Assembly: GCA_038329845.1 (NCBI GenBank)
Contig: JBBQNJ010000005.1
Location: 22,617 to 86,616, forward strand
Length of the DNA stretch: 64,000 nucleotides
Source: JBBQNJ01 sp038329845
GTDB lineage: Bacteria > Planctomycetota > Phycisphaerae > Tepidisphaerales > Tepidisphaeraceae
Direction of reading: 5' to 3'
Positions 17,602-25,732 of this stretch are shown piece after piece. Each line of letters starts with the position of its first letter. The first letter of the stretch is position 1. Made by a program: the position numbers and the translations under genes. Below the pieces are notes generated by a model. The model searched no databases, was not told where the DNA came from, and saw only the letters and a program-made list of their open reading frames with translations.

Positions 17602-18132
17602 TTAATTTTCATCCAGCCTGTCGAACCCTTCTTCTTTCCCAAACTGCTCCAAATGCTGACTCAAGGTCCGAACCTCGCCGCGCGTCAGACTGAGCAGGTC
17701 CTCCAATTCCCTATCGCTGTGACCGGCCATGCGCAACTCCAACACCTGCCGCAGGTCGGGCGGCATCCGGTTCTTCACATCCTCGAGGTCGAGTTCCAGA
17801 TCGATCTGTTCCCGCGTCATCTCTCCGTCGAGGAGCGTTCCCTCGGGGCCGTCGTCGTACTCAATGTTCCGGCGGTCGTCGCGCTTCTTCGCAGACCGCT
17901 TCTCGATCAGATTCAGGAGTGCGTTCTTGGCAACCTTGCCGACGAAGCCCGCACGCGATCCGCGCTCCGGGCGCTGGCGGTGGTTCTGCTGAAACACCTG
18001 CATGGCCAACTCCTGCTCGATGTCGGCGAGTTCGCAGTCCCGGTAACCGCGTGGCCCCGATATTTGCCGGGCCTTCTTCTTCACGATTTCTGCGTCCGCT
18101 GGTTGATACCGTTCATCCCATAGAGGTCGCAT
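17602..18132 (-). CDS. Sigma-70-like (ECF-type) factor of the accessory block
   Basis: A 176-residue protein. The N-terminal half (ELADIEQELAMQVFQQNHRQRP ... GFVGKVAKNALLNLIEKRSAKKRD) resembles sigma region 2: an acidic helix followed by a basic helix that ends in a run of Lys/Arg. The C-terminal part (MPPDLRQVLELRMAGHSDRELEDLLSLTRGEVRTLSQHL) fits the region 4 helix-turn-helix. It may direct RNA polymerase to promoters of the same element, or act as a sigma-like HTH regulator. Similar proteins accompany primases in planctomycete mobile DNA in my recollection. The ATG at 18132 begins the conserved part; the ribosome site is weak. Confidence 0.7.
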   Translation of the reverse strand: MRPLWDERYQPADAEIVKKKARQISGPRGYRDCELADIEQELAMQVFQQNHRQRPERGSRAGFVGKVAKNALLNLIEKRSAKKRDDRRNIEYDDGPEGTLLDGEMTREQIDLELDLEDVKNRMPPDLRQVLELRMAGHSDRELEDLLSLTRGEVRTLSQHLEQFGKEEGFDRLDEN

Positions 18133-18327
18133 GGCTCGGCTCCCCCGGCCGTGGGGGAGGAGCACGCGTGGGCGAGAGCCGAGAGCGAGCGGTCGTCAGA
18201 CAGTGCCAACCTGGAGGGCGCGCCGCTGTGAGGAAGCCTTGTTCGGCTTTCGCCCACAGCGGACTCCGCTTCGCGGCCGGTCAACTGTCTGGAGAATTGA
18301 AAGTGGTCTGCTCGTTCGGGCAGACCG

Positions 18328-18687
18328 TTACACGGAGAACACCGTGTCGAACTCGTGGATGATTGGCAGGCCGTGCGCAACCTCGATGAGTTGCACGACG
18401 CCGTTGCCGATGCCGTCCAGATCGTGGAAGAAATCAACCCACTCGCGCTTCAGCGCGAAGTCGGCCGTCATAGCAGAAGGACGCGACGGGCTGACCGAGC
18501 CGTTCTTCCGGCGGACGCGTACTCGGGGCGGGGGATCGAGGACAGGCTCGCCGGCGCGAACGTGCAGATTGTGGATCGTGCCGAAGCACAGTTTCTGCAT
18601 CAGCACGATGAGACGCTGGCGGGCAGGCGATTGCCTCCGGAGGGTCGGGTCACTGCCGCAGGTGGGAGGAAATGATGAGTGCGCCAT
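18328..18687 (-). CDS. Small conserved hypothetical protein
   Basis: A 119-residue frame whose core (MQKLCFGTIHNLHVRAGEPVLDPPPRV ... FALKREWVDFFHDLDGIGNGVVQLIEVAHGLPI) looks like a compact globular protein. Small proteins with the pattern FGT-I-...-GEPVxxPPPR are, as far as I recall, common next to sigma-like factors in planctomycete genomes; none has a known function. AAGGA lies seven bases before the ATG at 18687, which I use, but the conserved part begins at the ATG at 18600 and that may be the true start (90 residues). It lies between the large unknown protein and the sigma-like factor on the same strand. Confidence 0.6.
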   Translation of the reverse strand: MAHSSFPPTCGSDPTLRRQSPARQRLIVLMQKLCFGTIHNLHVRAGEPVLDPPPRVRVRRKNGSVSPSRPSAMTADFALKREWVDFFHDLDGIGNGVVQLIEVAHGLPIIHEFDTVFSV

Positions 18688-18775
18688 ACCGAATTCCTTT
18701 GTACTTGTGGACCACCGAAATGGCGGTCACGACAAAGGGATTCTGGCCTTGCGGAATTGGCTGATTTTGACAGTC

Positions 18776-20557
18776 TTATGTCAGCGAACTGTCAGCGGGC
18801 GCATTGGCGGGATCGGTGCGGGAGATGGAGTCCGCGTCGCGCCGGAGGGAAAAGGAAATGCCCAGCGGAGGCTTGGCGTCGAGCAGCTTGGTGTTGAGGC
18901 GGGAGATGAACTGACTGATCTTGTCCCGAGCGGACTTGGCGTTGAGGTAACGCTCCTTCCAGAGAAGCCCGTTCTTCGGGTGCATCAACCTGTAAACATC
19001 GACTTCCTGGGCCACGATGCCGAGTTGGAGAAACGCCATCTCGCGCCTGGTGAGATCGCATTGATGTTCCCCTCCGCGCCACACGACCGTGCTGGGCGGG
19101 TAGACACCATCCGTCCGCTGTGGCGTGCCCGGAGGCTTGGATGCGGCTTGCGGCATGTCCTTGATCGGCACCTTAATGCAGCGAGCTACTCCGTACTTAA
19201 AGAAATGAACGTCCAAGGTTGCTGGATTACCGGTCACCGCCAGGTCGATGGTGTTGTCAGGAACCAGGTCCGACTGGGGCGAGGACTCGGTGCTACTGAA
19301 CTGGGTGCCTGATGGCATGGCGCGCACCGCCCGCGCCACCCCAATACCCGAGTTCCGCAGTGTGATCTTTCCATTCTCACGCGAAGCGGTCAGGTACGGC
19401 CACAACGGTAGTGCGAACTGAGCCAGAACCGCATCGTCAAGCGCCTCCAGGTTGGCAACGGGAGTTTTGAGTACCTTGGCACCTTCGGCAACAGAGGTGG
19501 GCACCTTGTCCTCTGCAATCAGGCGAAGGGCAGGCGGCAGCTGGGGGAGGTTTTGGGGGATCGCCCGCGCGGCGGTTACGCACCAATTGATGCAGCGCAG
19601 CAATTCGCCCGTGTCGCCATTCGCGGCGGTGAGGCGGTCATGAATCAAACCCATCAGTTTCCCCAGCACGGCAGGCAGAGCGTCAAGAGACAGGTCGGTG
19701 TTCTTCCATCGCAGGTTGAATACAACAATCTCGTTCGAGTCCGGGTCAACGCCCCATGTGTCCTTTTCCATCGACATCGCCCACGAAAGGAGCGACGCCT
19801 CGGCATACGCACGACTATCAGCAGGAATCGCGTAGATCTGATCCACGAGCACTTTCGCCACAATGTGACCGACGCGATGCATCTTCGCATCCGCCAGGCA
19901 GGCGGTCAGCAAGTCGGATGCTTGGCGCGGCGCTCGCCCGATCATGGCCTGGCCTAACGTCGTGACGTGTTCGGCGACATTGGCCGTGGGCAGGAGTTCG
20001 TCGATGGCTCGAAGATGTGGCTGCCACTTGTGCCAGGGCTCATTAAGGTCAAGCTGCTCAAAAAACTGTTGCCGCAGCGGGGCACTCAGCAATACCTCAC
20101 GGAACTTGGCGAGGTCCACGTTGTCGGGGAACAGGCCGCACTCGGCATCAAGTTCATCCAGCGACCTCGGCATGCGCGCGTAATAATCGGCGTCGAGGAT
20201 CAAATTTTCCGCGATGTCCACCACGCGGTAAAACAGCCGCAATTGCTCCTCCACGGTCCCCACTTCCTTCTTGTAGCGGATATTCGGGAATCGCAGTCGT
20301 AGCGATCCACTGAGGCCACGAAGGAAAAACCGCACCTTGATCGGTTTGGCCAGTTCTCTTGCAGGCACATCAATGTCCGAGTCGAAGGACTCAATCGTTA
20401 CCTTGGCATCGTCTCGGATTTCCTCGAGTCGTTCAGCCAGCGGATCAATGTATTGACGGCTCTGAAATAGCGCGTGATCGATACTCCGATACTCCTGCCC
20501 GGAGGGATCGGAGAAGCGGAGCGTGTAAAGTTGTTCGGAAAAGCGGCCAAAACACAT
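18776..20557 (-). CDS. Large protein of unknown function, possible C-terminal winged helix
   Basis: A 593-residue protein that I do not recognise. It has no signal peptide or membrane segment and no nucleotide-binding loop. The last ~90 residues (VVWRGGEHQCDLTRREMAFLQLG ... ARDKISQFISRLNTKLLD) resemble the winged-helix output domain of OmpR-type regulators: an LT-x-x-E-x-x-x-L helix and an ISRLN-x-KL recognition-like helix. The N-terminal ~500 residues are mostly helical. The ATG at 20557 has AAGG eight bases upstream; a GTG at 20566 is possible. The open frame continues upstream without a start codon towards the SRP RNA gene, so the original N terminus may be lost. It is the first gene of a minus-strand block ending with the primase. 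Confidence 0.7.
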   Translation of the reverse strand: MCFGRFSEQLYTLRFSDPSGQEYRSIDHALFQSRQYIDPLAERLEEIRDDAKVTIESFDSDIDVPARELAKPIKVRFFLRGLSGSLRLRFPNIRYKKEVGTVEEQLRLFYRVVDIAENLILDADYYARMPRSLDELDAECGLFPDNVDLAKFREVLLSAPLRQQFFEQLDLNEPWHKWQPHLRAIDELLPTANVAEHVTTLGQAMIGRAPRQASDLLTACLADAKMHRVGHIVAKVLVDQIYAIPADSRAYAEASLLSWAMSMEKDTWGVDPDSNEIVVFNLRWKNTDLSLDALPAVLGKLMGLIHDRLTAANGDTGELLRCINWCVTAARAIPQNLPQLPPALRLIAEDKVPTSVAEGAKVLKTPVANLEALDDAVLAQFALPLWPYLTASRENGKITLRNSGIGVARAVRAMPSGTQFSSTESSPQSDLVPDNTIDLAVTGNPATLDVHFFKYGVARCIKVPIKDMPQAASKPPGTPQRTDGVYPPSTVVWRGGEHQCDLTRREMAFLQLGIVAQEVDVYRLMHPKNGLLWKERYLNAKSARDKISQFISRLNTKLLDAKPPLGISFSLRRDADSISRTDPANAPADSSLT

Positions 20558-20703
20558 ATCCCGCACCTTGTCGAGGTCGAAGCTGCGTTTCGTTACGGCC
20601 CCGCCGTGCGCCGGGAATTGAGTTGGCTTCCCAGGCGGGGAGGGATCGGGTAAAATGATTCCCGTCAGGACAATTTGGACGATTCTTCGCCGCCGTGAGA
20701 GGC

Positions 20704-20799
20704 GGCCGGGTGCGATGCAAGGGTCGGCTGTGAACCGGGTCAGGTCCGAAAGGAAGCAGCCATAAGCAGTACCGGTCTTGTGCCGTCGTTTCCCCGGCC
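20704..20799 (+). ncRNA. ffs: Signal recognition particle RNA, small bacterial type
   Basis: The universally conserved SRP domain IV is present: GGTCAGGTCCGAAAGGAAGC followed by AGCCATAAGCAG, with a GAAA tetraloop and the asymmetric internal loop bound by Ffh. The flanks GGCCGGG (20704-20710) and CCCGGCC (20793-20799) close the long hairpin, giving about 96 nucleotides, the usual size of the short bacterial form without an Alu domain. It acts with Ffh and with FtsY, which is encoded at 2565. The direction is plus, convergent with nothing and divergent from the accessory block. Confidence 0.93.
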
Positions 20800-20822
20800 G
20801 CTTCGCGCGGCGGCGAGTTTTT
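20797..20822 (+). terminator. Intrinsic terminator of the SRP RNA gene
   Basis: A 5-bp stem GCCGC-TTCGC-GCGGC extended by neighbouring GC pairs, followed by GGCGAGTTTTT. The position directly after the RNA fits. Confidence 0.6.
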
Positions 20823-20860
20823 CCGGTGTGGCGCAGGACGCTGGCGGCGGAGGTTCGGAG

Positions 20861-21171
20861 ATGGCAGCCGCGTTGAAAATTGACGTGCCGCGCTGGAGCT
20901 GGAATCCTTCTGTCCCAAGCACGGGATCGAGGAACTCTCCCTGTTCGGGTCGATCTTGCGCGAGGACTTCGGTCCGCAAAGCGATGTAGATGTAATCATC
21001 GCGCTGCAACCGTCGCGAGAAATGACGCTGGAACTATTCATGCTGATGTGCGAGGAACTGTCAGAGTTATTTGGGGGACGGCGAATCGACCTGATTCAAA
21101 AACGATTGCTGAAGAATCCATTCCGGCGCCGCGAAATTCTTGGTACGCGCGAGATTGTCTGCGTCACCTGA
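20861..21171 (+). pseudogene. MntA-type nucleotidyltransferase, frameshifted
   Basis: The start MAAALKIDVPR follows a good ribosome site (GGAGG, seven bases). The family continues, in another frame, as LESFCPKHGIEELSLFGSILREDFGPQSDVDVI, which holds the GSx(10)DxD active site of minimal nucleotidyltransferases (MNT/MntA type), and ends at 21171. The break lies near 20892, where a base (or four bases of a GC run) seems to be missing. In such pairs the nucleotidyltransferase adds AMP to its HepT toxin partner. The DNA just after this gene contains a short HepT-like phrase (ALYDMLIADDRR) in a third frame, so the whole toxin-antitoxin pair may be decayed. The DxD itself is intact. Confidence 0.75.
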
Positions 21172-21447
21172 ATCTCACGTGGCTGTGGCGTTGTACGACA
21201 TGCTGATCGCGGACGACCGGCGTACCGCTGGAGTGGAAAATCGCCCTACGGACGCCGCAAATCTCCGGAAAGGTTCATTAAAAAGCGACGCCGGAAGAAT
21301 GGGCGCAACCGTCGCTCTTTTGATTGCCATCGCTTTCGATTTTTCAGCGATTTTCCGTTATCATAAACCCCTCTGGCCCCCCGGTCCGATCGGGGGATCG
21401 CATGGGCGATTTCCATGCGAATCGAGGCTATTTGGGACTTGAAAAAC

Positions 21448-24189
21448 ATGGCCGAATCCACGCCGCCGCCGCCGCCGCCCCCGCCCGCTCCGATCGATCG
21501 CATCGAGGACCTGCAGATCGAGCGCGAGCTGCAAGACAGCTATCTCACCTATGCCATGAGCACCATCATGGACCGGGCCCTGCCCGATGTGCGCGATGGG
21601 CTAAAGCCGTCACAGCGCCGCATCCTGGTGGCGATGAACGACCTGAACCTCACCCCGGGGCGCAAACACATCAAGTGCGCCAAGGTCGTCGGCGACACCA
21701 GCGGCAACTACCACCCGCACGGCGACCAGGTGATCTATCCCACCCTGGTCCGGCTGGGGCAGGACTGGAACATGCGCTACACCCTGATCGATCCCCAGGG
21801 AAACTTCGGGTCCACCGACGGCGATCCACCGGCGGCGATGCGGTACACCGAGGCGCGGATGACGGCGATCAGCGTCGAGATGCTGGCCGATCTCGAGCTG
21901 GACACCGTTGATTTTCAACCCAACTACGATGAGCGGCTCAGCGAGCCGACGGTGCTGCCGAGCAAGTTCCCCAACTTGCTGGTCAACGGCTCGACCGGGA
22001 TCGCCGTGGGGATGGCGTGCAATCTGCTGCCGCACAATCTTCGGGAAATCTGCAATGCGATCGTCAAGGTGATCGACCAGCCCGAGGTGACCCTGCCGGA
22101 ACTGCTGGAGATCGTCCCGGGTCCGGATTTCCCCACCGGGGGCACGATCTGCGGCCGCGACGGGATTGTCGAGGGATACAAATCGGGCCGGGGGCGCCTG
22201 ACGTTGCGGGCCAAGATGCACGTCGAGGAGCCCAAGGGGGCGCGGGTGATGATCATCATCGACGAAATCCCCTACGGGGTGATTCGCAAGTCGATCGTCG
22301 AGTCGATCGCCGACTGCGTCAAACGCGACCTGATCAACGACATCTCCGATGTGAACGACCACTCCGGGCGCCAGCACAAGGTGCGAATCGTCGTCGATCT
22401 GAAGCGCGACGCCGATCCCAACGTCGTGATCAACCAGCTTTATCAGTACACGCCCTGCCAGATCACCGTTTCGATGATCAATATCGCGCTGGTCAACCGC
22501 CAGCCACGGACGATGGGGCTGAAGGAACTGATCGAGCATTTCATCGAGCATCGCCGTGAGGTGATCACCCGGCGCACGCGGTTCCTGCTTCGCAAAGCGC
22601 AGCAACGGGCCCACATCCTCGAGGGGTTAATTTTCGCGGTCTGCGACATCGATGAGGTGGTTCGGCTGATCCGCTCGAGCAAGACCCGCGAGGAGGCGAT
22701 CGCCAAGCTGCGGGAAAAGGCGTTCCGCATCGCCGACGCCCATCCCAGCCGCGAGATCATCCCGCAAAGGCTGCTGGACCGCGCCGGCGAACATTCTCCG
22801 CTCACCGGCGCTGAGAACCGCGGAATCCTGCTCAGCCAGGCCCAGGCCGAGGCCATCGGGCGATTGCAGTTGATCCAGCTCGTCGGGCTGGAGATCGAGC
22901 GCCTGGTGAAGGAATACACCGACGTGCTGGTGGAGATCGAGGAATTCGAGCGAATTCTCGGAGATCCCGCATACCTGATGGACATCGTCCGCGAGGACGT
23001 GTTCGAGATGAAGGAAAAGTACGGCGACGACCGCCGCACCGAGATCACCGGCGCGGTGACCGATCTGAACATGGAGGATCTGATCACGCCCGAGGACGTG
23101 GTGGTGACCTTCAGCCATGCCGGCTACATCAAGCGCCTGCCGGTGGACACCTACCGGGCCCAGGGTCGCGGCGGGCGCGGGATCAAGGGAACCGAGGCCC
23201 GCGAGGGGGATTTCGTCGAACACCTGTTCGTGGCCAATACTCACGACCACCTGTTGTTTTTCACCAACCAGGGGCGCGCCTACGTGCGTCGGGTGTATCA
23301 CATTCCCGAACTCAGCCGCACCAGCGCCGGGCGGGCGATCGCCAATCTGCTCGAGTGCCAGCCGGGCGAAAAGATCGCCAATGTGCTGGCGATCAAGGAT
23401 TTTTCCATCGCGGAGCAATTCCTCATGTTCGCCACCCGCAAGGGCGTGGTGAAAAAGACGGCCCTGAGCGCCTACGGCAACATCCGCTCCAACGGGATCA
23501 TCGCCATCGGCCTGGAAGACGGCGATGAACTGATCGGCGTGGCGGTGACCGGCGGCGGCGACCATGTGCTGCTCGGCACCCGCAGCGGGCTGGCGATCCG
23601 CTTCGCCGAGACCGATGTGCGGGCGATGGGCCGCCCGGCCGGGGGCGTCACCGGCGCGCGCTTCAAGCGCGAAGGCGATGAAGTGGTAACCATGCTGGTG
23701 GTGCCCAACGGCGACAATGCCGGGATGAAGGTGCTGACGGCGTGCGAAAAAGGGTACGGCAAGCGCACTGCTCTGGATGACTATCCGGTCAAGGGCCGTG
23801 GGACGCGCGGGGTGATCGACATCGAGACCACCGATCGCAACGGCGACGTGGTGGGCATGGCGATCGTGGACGATGCCGACGAGATGATCTTCATCACCGA
23901 GAAGGGAATCCTGATGCGCACGCGCACATCGGAAATCCGCGAAACAGGCCGTAATGCCCAAGGCGTGCGACTGATCAAGCTGGATGAAGGTGACAAACTG
24001 GTTGCGATGGCTAAGGTCGAAGCCGAGGAGGAAGAAGCCGGAGAAGCCGCCGATTCACCTGCCTCAGATGAACGAACGTCCGATGCGGGTGCCGTCGACG
24101 CCGACAACGCCCCTGCTTCGCCTGATGTCCCTGACGCGCGCGACGCACCTGCCGCCCCTGAAGCCCCTGACGCGCCTGACGCACCCTGA
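21448..24189 (+). CDS. gyrA: DNA gyrase subunit A
   Basis: A 913-residue type IIA topoisomerase subunit. A Pro run at the N terminus precedes the breakage-reunion domain: SYLTYAMSTIMDRALPDVRDGLKPSQRRIL, then the quinolone region HPHGDQVIYP, and AAMRYTEARM with the catalytic Tyr. The C-terminal beta-pinwheel contains QGRGGRGIKG, a variant of the GyrA box needed to wrap DNA, which separates it from ParC. It introduces negative supercoils with GyrB. In the quinolone pocket, the residues equal to E. coli Ser83 and Asp87 are Gln and Pro. The acidic Ala/Pro/Asp tail ends inside a minisatellite at 24181. The ATG at 21448 was preferred over one at 21415; neither has a strong ribosome site. Confidence 0.97.
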   Translation: MAESTPPPPPPPPAPIDRIEDLQIERELQDSYLTYAMSTIMDRALPDVRDGLKPSQRRILVAMNDLNLTPGRKHIKCAKVVGDTSGNYHPHGDQVIYPTLVRLGQDWNMRYTLIDPQGNFGSTDGDPPAAMRYTEARMTAISVEMLADLELDTVDFQPNYDERLSEPTVLPSKFPNLLVNGSTGIAVGMACNLLPHNLREICNAIVKVIDQPEVTLPELLEIVPGPDFPTGGTICGRDGIVEGYKSGRGRLTLRAKMHVEEPKGARVMIIIDEIPYGVIRKSIVESIADCVKRDLINDISDVNDHSGRQHKVRIVVDLKRDADPNVVINQLYQYTPCQITVSMINIALVNRQPRTMGLKELIEHFIEHRREVITRRTRFLLRKAQQRAHILEGLIFAVCDIDEVVRLIRSSKTREEAIAKLREKAFRIADAHPSREIIPQRLLDRAGEHSPLTGAENRGILLSQAQAEAIGRLQLIQLVGLEIERLVKEYTDVLVEIEEFERILGDPAYLMDIVREDVFEMKEKYGDDRRTEITGAVTDLNMEDLITPEDVVVTFSHAGYIKRLPVDTYRAQGRGGRGIKGTEAREGDFVEHLFVANTHDHLLFFTNQGRAYVRRVYHIPELSRTSAGRAIANLLECQPGEKIANVLAIKDFSIAEQFLMFATRKGVVKKTALSAYGNIRSNGIIAIGLEDGDELIGVAVTGGGDHVLLGTRSGLAIRFAETDVRAMGRPAGGVTGARFKREGDEVVTMLVVPNGDNAGMKVLTACEKGYGKRTALDDYPVKGRGTRGVIDIETTDRNGDVVGMAIVDDADEMIFITEKGILMRTRTSEIRETGRNAQGVRLIKLDEGDKLVAMAKVEAEEEEAGEAADSPASDERTSDAGAVDADNAPASPDVPDARDAPAAPEAPDAPDAP

Positions 24190-24285
24190 CGCACCCTGAC
24201 GCACCCTGACGCACCCTGACGCACCCTGAGGCGCCTGATGCGCCTGATGCGCCTGATGCGCCTGATGCGCCTGATGCGCCCTGAC
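24181..24285. repeat. Mixed 10-bp/9-bp minisatellite at the end of gyrA
   Basis: Four copies of GCACCCTGAC and one GCACCCTGAG (24181-24230), five copies of GCGCCTGAT (24231-24275) and one GCGCCCTGAC (24276-24285). The 9-bp unit codes for Asp-Ala-Pro and keeps frame; the 10-bp unit has one extra C and creates the stop at 24187. Six 10-bp units restore the frame after the array, and it then stays open to 24381, coding for an Ala/Pro-rich tail. Confidence 0.85.
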
Positions 24286-24459
24286 GCCCCCGCCGCCCCC
24301 GCCGCGCCGCCGCCTTCCACCGAACCTGCATCCCCGCCCGATTCTTTCGACGGCGCCGCGCCCCCCGCGGCTGATGAGTGACGCCAGCAATACGCGCGCA
24401 GTCCCCGGTCTTCTTCAATGTGGATAAAAGTGAAGGCGCGTAAAAAGTGGAGTCGTTCC

Positions 24460-24693
24460 TTATGCGGCCCGACCCGTCAGCGGTTCCATCGATGCCACAT
24501 GCAACAGTGAGACGATCTTGAACTCCGCGGGGACACCATCGTCGGATATATCGATGCCTATCAAGATGCTGGTCCGTGTCAGGAGCGTCATCTCCGGGTG
24601 GCGAATCTCGAAAACCTGGCCACTCGACAAAGTCAGCTTCACAGGCTGAAAGGGGCGACGAGCGAGCATTTCTCGAAATGTTAGAACGGTCAT
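24460..24693 (-). CDS. Small conserved hypothetical protein
   Basis: A 77-residue protein: FREMLARRPFQPVKLTLSSG, a strand-rich middle (FEIRHPEMTLLTRTSILIGI) and a final SLLHVASMEPL. The pattern (x-R-P-F-x-P-x-x-L-x-L-S-S-G-x-x-x-x-I-R-H-P-E) belongs to a small family that I recall as frequent, usually monocistronic, in planctomycetes. Its function is unknown. It is soluble and has no cysteine cluster. It lies alone between gyrA and tsaB on the minus strand. Confidence 0.7.
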   Translation of the reverse strand: MTVLTFREMLARRPFQPVKLTLSSGQVFEIRHPEMTLLTRTSILIGIDISDDGVPAEFKIVSLLHVASMEPLTGRAA

Positions 24694-24808
24694 ACCCGCA
24701 TCGTAGCGCCGTGGGCTTTACGCGACGAGTCCCCGCCGCGTCGTGCCGGCCGCGCCGATGCGTGGCGGGTTTCGCGCGCTGAATGTCGGCGTTCTCCCGG
24801 CATCAAGT

Positions 24809-25732
24809 CTATCGGGCTTCCCACTTTTCTTCGGCTTCGGGGCGGCGGATGTAGAGGGGGCGGAGGGTCATGGGGTCGGTGAAAAGGCCGGCGGCGGCCA
24901 TGGCGATGCCGAGGCGGGCGACGGTGCGGGCTTGGGGCCGCCAGGTTTCTTCGGGGGCGAGGATCACGCCGGGGTCATGCTTATCCAAGGCATCGCGGTG
25001 ATAGGCGATCGCGTCGCCGATCAGGTGGACCGGCCGGGGGGATCGGGAAAGGATGGCCTCGAGCGTATCGAGGCGGGGCGGCTCGGTTTCGATCCAATCG
25101 CAGGCACCCGGGTCCACGCTCGCGCTCGGGCCTGTCGCTGCGCTTACGCCTGGACCTGCGCTCGCGCCTGCAACAGAAAAGGTGACATCCATCTTTTCGT
25201 TATCGAAAAAACGGTGGATGTCACCTTTTCCGCCGTTGTCACCTTTTCTGCCGTCGCCTGGGCCTTCGCTCGTGGCCGGAACCGGGCCTGGGGCTGCGTT
25301 CGCGGTGGCGTTCGCGCGCGGGGGTGGGGCGGCGCGGTGGAATGTGGCGGCGTAGACCTGGCCGCGCTTGGCGTCCAGGGCCGCGACGGCATGGGTCGCC
25401 GAGGGCGGCGCGTTTTCCACCAGGACCCGAAGGCTCGGCACGGCGACGAGCTTCACACCCGTGGCCAGCGCCAGGCTCTTGGCCATCGCCACGGCGATCC
25501 GCAGGCCGGTGAACGATCCCGGGCCGATCGACAGGAATAACTCGGTTAGATCCCGCGGCGACCAGCCTTGCGCTCGGCACAGTCGGTCGAGTTGCGGGAG
25601 CATTTCCGCGGCGTGTTGCAGTCCGTGCGCAAACGTCTGCTCGGCGATCACCGAATCGCCATGCACCAGCGCGACCGAGCCGATCCGGCTGGAGGTTTCG
25701 ATGGCGATGGCGCAGCGCTGGGGTTGGCTCAT
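24809..25732 (-). CDS. tsaB: tRNA threonylcarbamoyladenosine biosynthesis protein TsaB
   Basis: A 307-residue ASKHA-fold protein with the TsaB signatures AIAIETSSRIGSVAL at the N terminus and IGPGSFTGLRIAVAMAKSLA in the middle, ending with RPLYIRRPEAEEKW. TsaB activates TsaD in making t6A37 on tRNAs that read ANN codons. The usual length is about 230; here about 75 extra residues (roughly 135-212) form a low-complexity Ala/Gly/Pro insert that contains a translated DNA palindrome (25176-25230). The frame is open through it, so the protein is probably still made, with the insert as a loop. The start codon lies in a 34-bp sequence that is repeated 71 bases downstream. Confidence 0.92.
   Translation of the reverse strand: MSQPQRCAIAIETSSRIGSVALVHGDSVIAEQTFAHGLQHAAEMLPQLDRLCRAQGWSPRDLTELFLSIGPGSFTGLRIAVAMAKSLALATGVKLVAVPSLRVLVENAPPSATHAVAALDAKRGQVYAATFHRAAPPPRANATANAAPGPVPATSEGPGDGRKGDNGGKGDIHRFFDNEKMDVTFSVAGASAGPGVSAATGPSASVDPGACDWIETEPPRLDTLEAILSRSPRPVHLIGDAIAYHRDALDKHDPGVILAPEETWRPQARTVARLGIAMAAAGLFTDPMTLRPLYIRRPEAEEKWEAR
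25176..25230. repeat. 55-bp palindrome inside tsaB
   Basis: Perfect 16-bp arms, GAAAAGGTGACATCCA (25176-25191) and its complement (25215-25230), around a 23-bp AT-richer centre with further partial symmetry (CTTTTCG/CGAAAAA). A partial extra copy, GTCACCTTTTCTGCCG, follows at 25238. The AT content stands out against the gene. The unit is read in frame as DIHRFFDNEKMDVTF. Confidence 0.85.

Noticed and set aside
20445..21041. Minus-strand 198-codon frame across the SRP RNA
   Set aside because: It crosses a conserved RNA gene and has no protein motif.
22627..23961. 444-codon minus-strand frame across gyrA
   Set aside because: Antisense to the GyrA C-terminal domain; no independent motif or ribosome site.
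23781..24320. Minus-strand frame with Gly-Ala-Ser-type repeats
   Set aside because: It is the complement of the minisatellite at the gyrA end; repeats keep any frame open.
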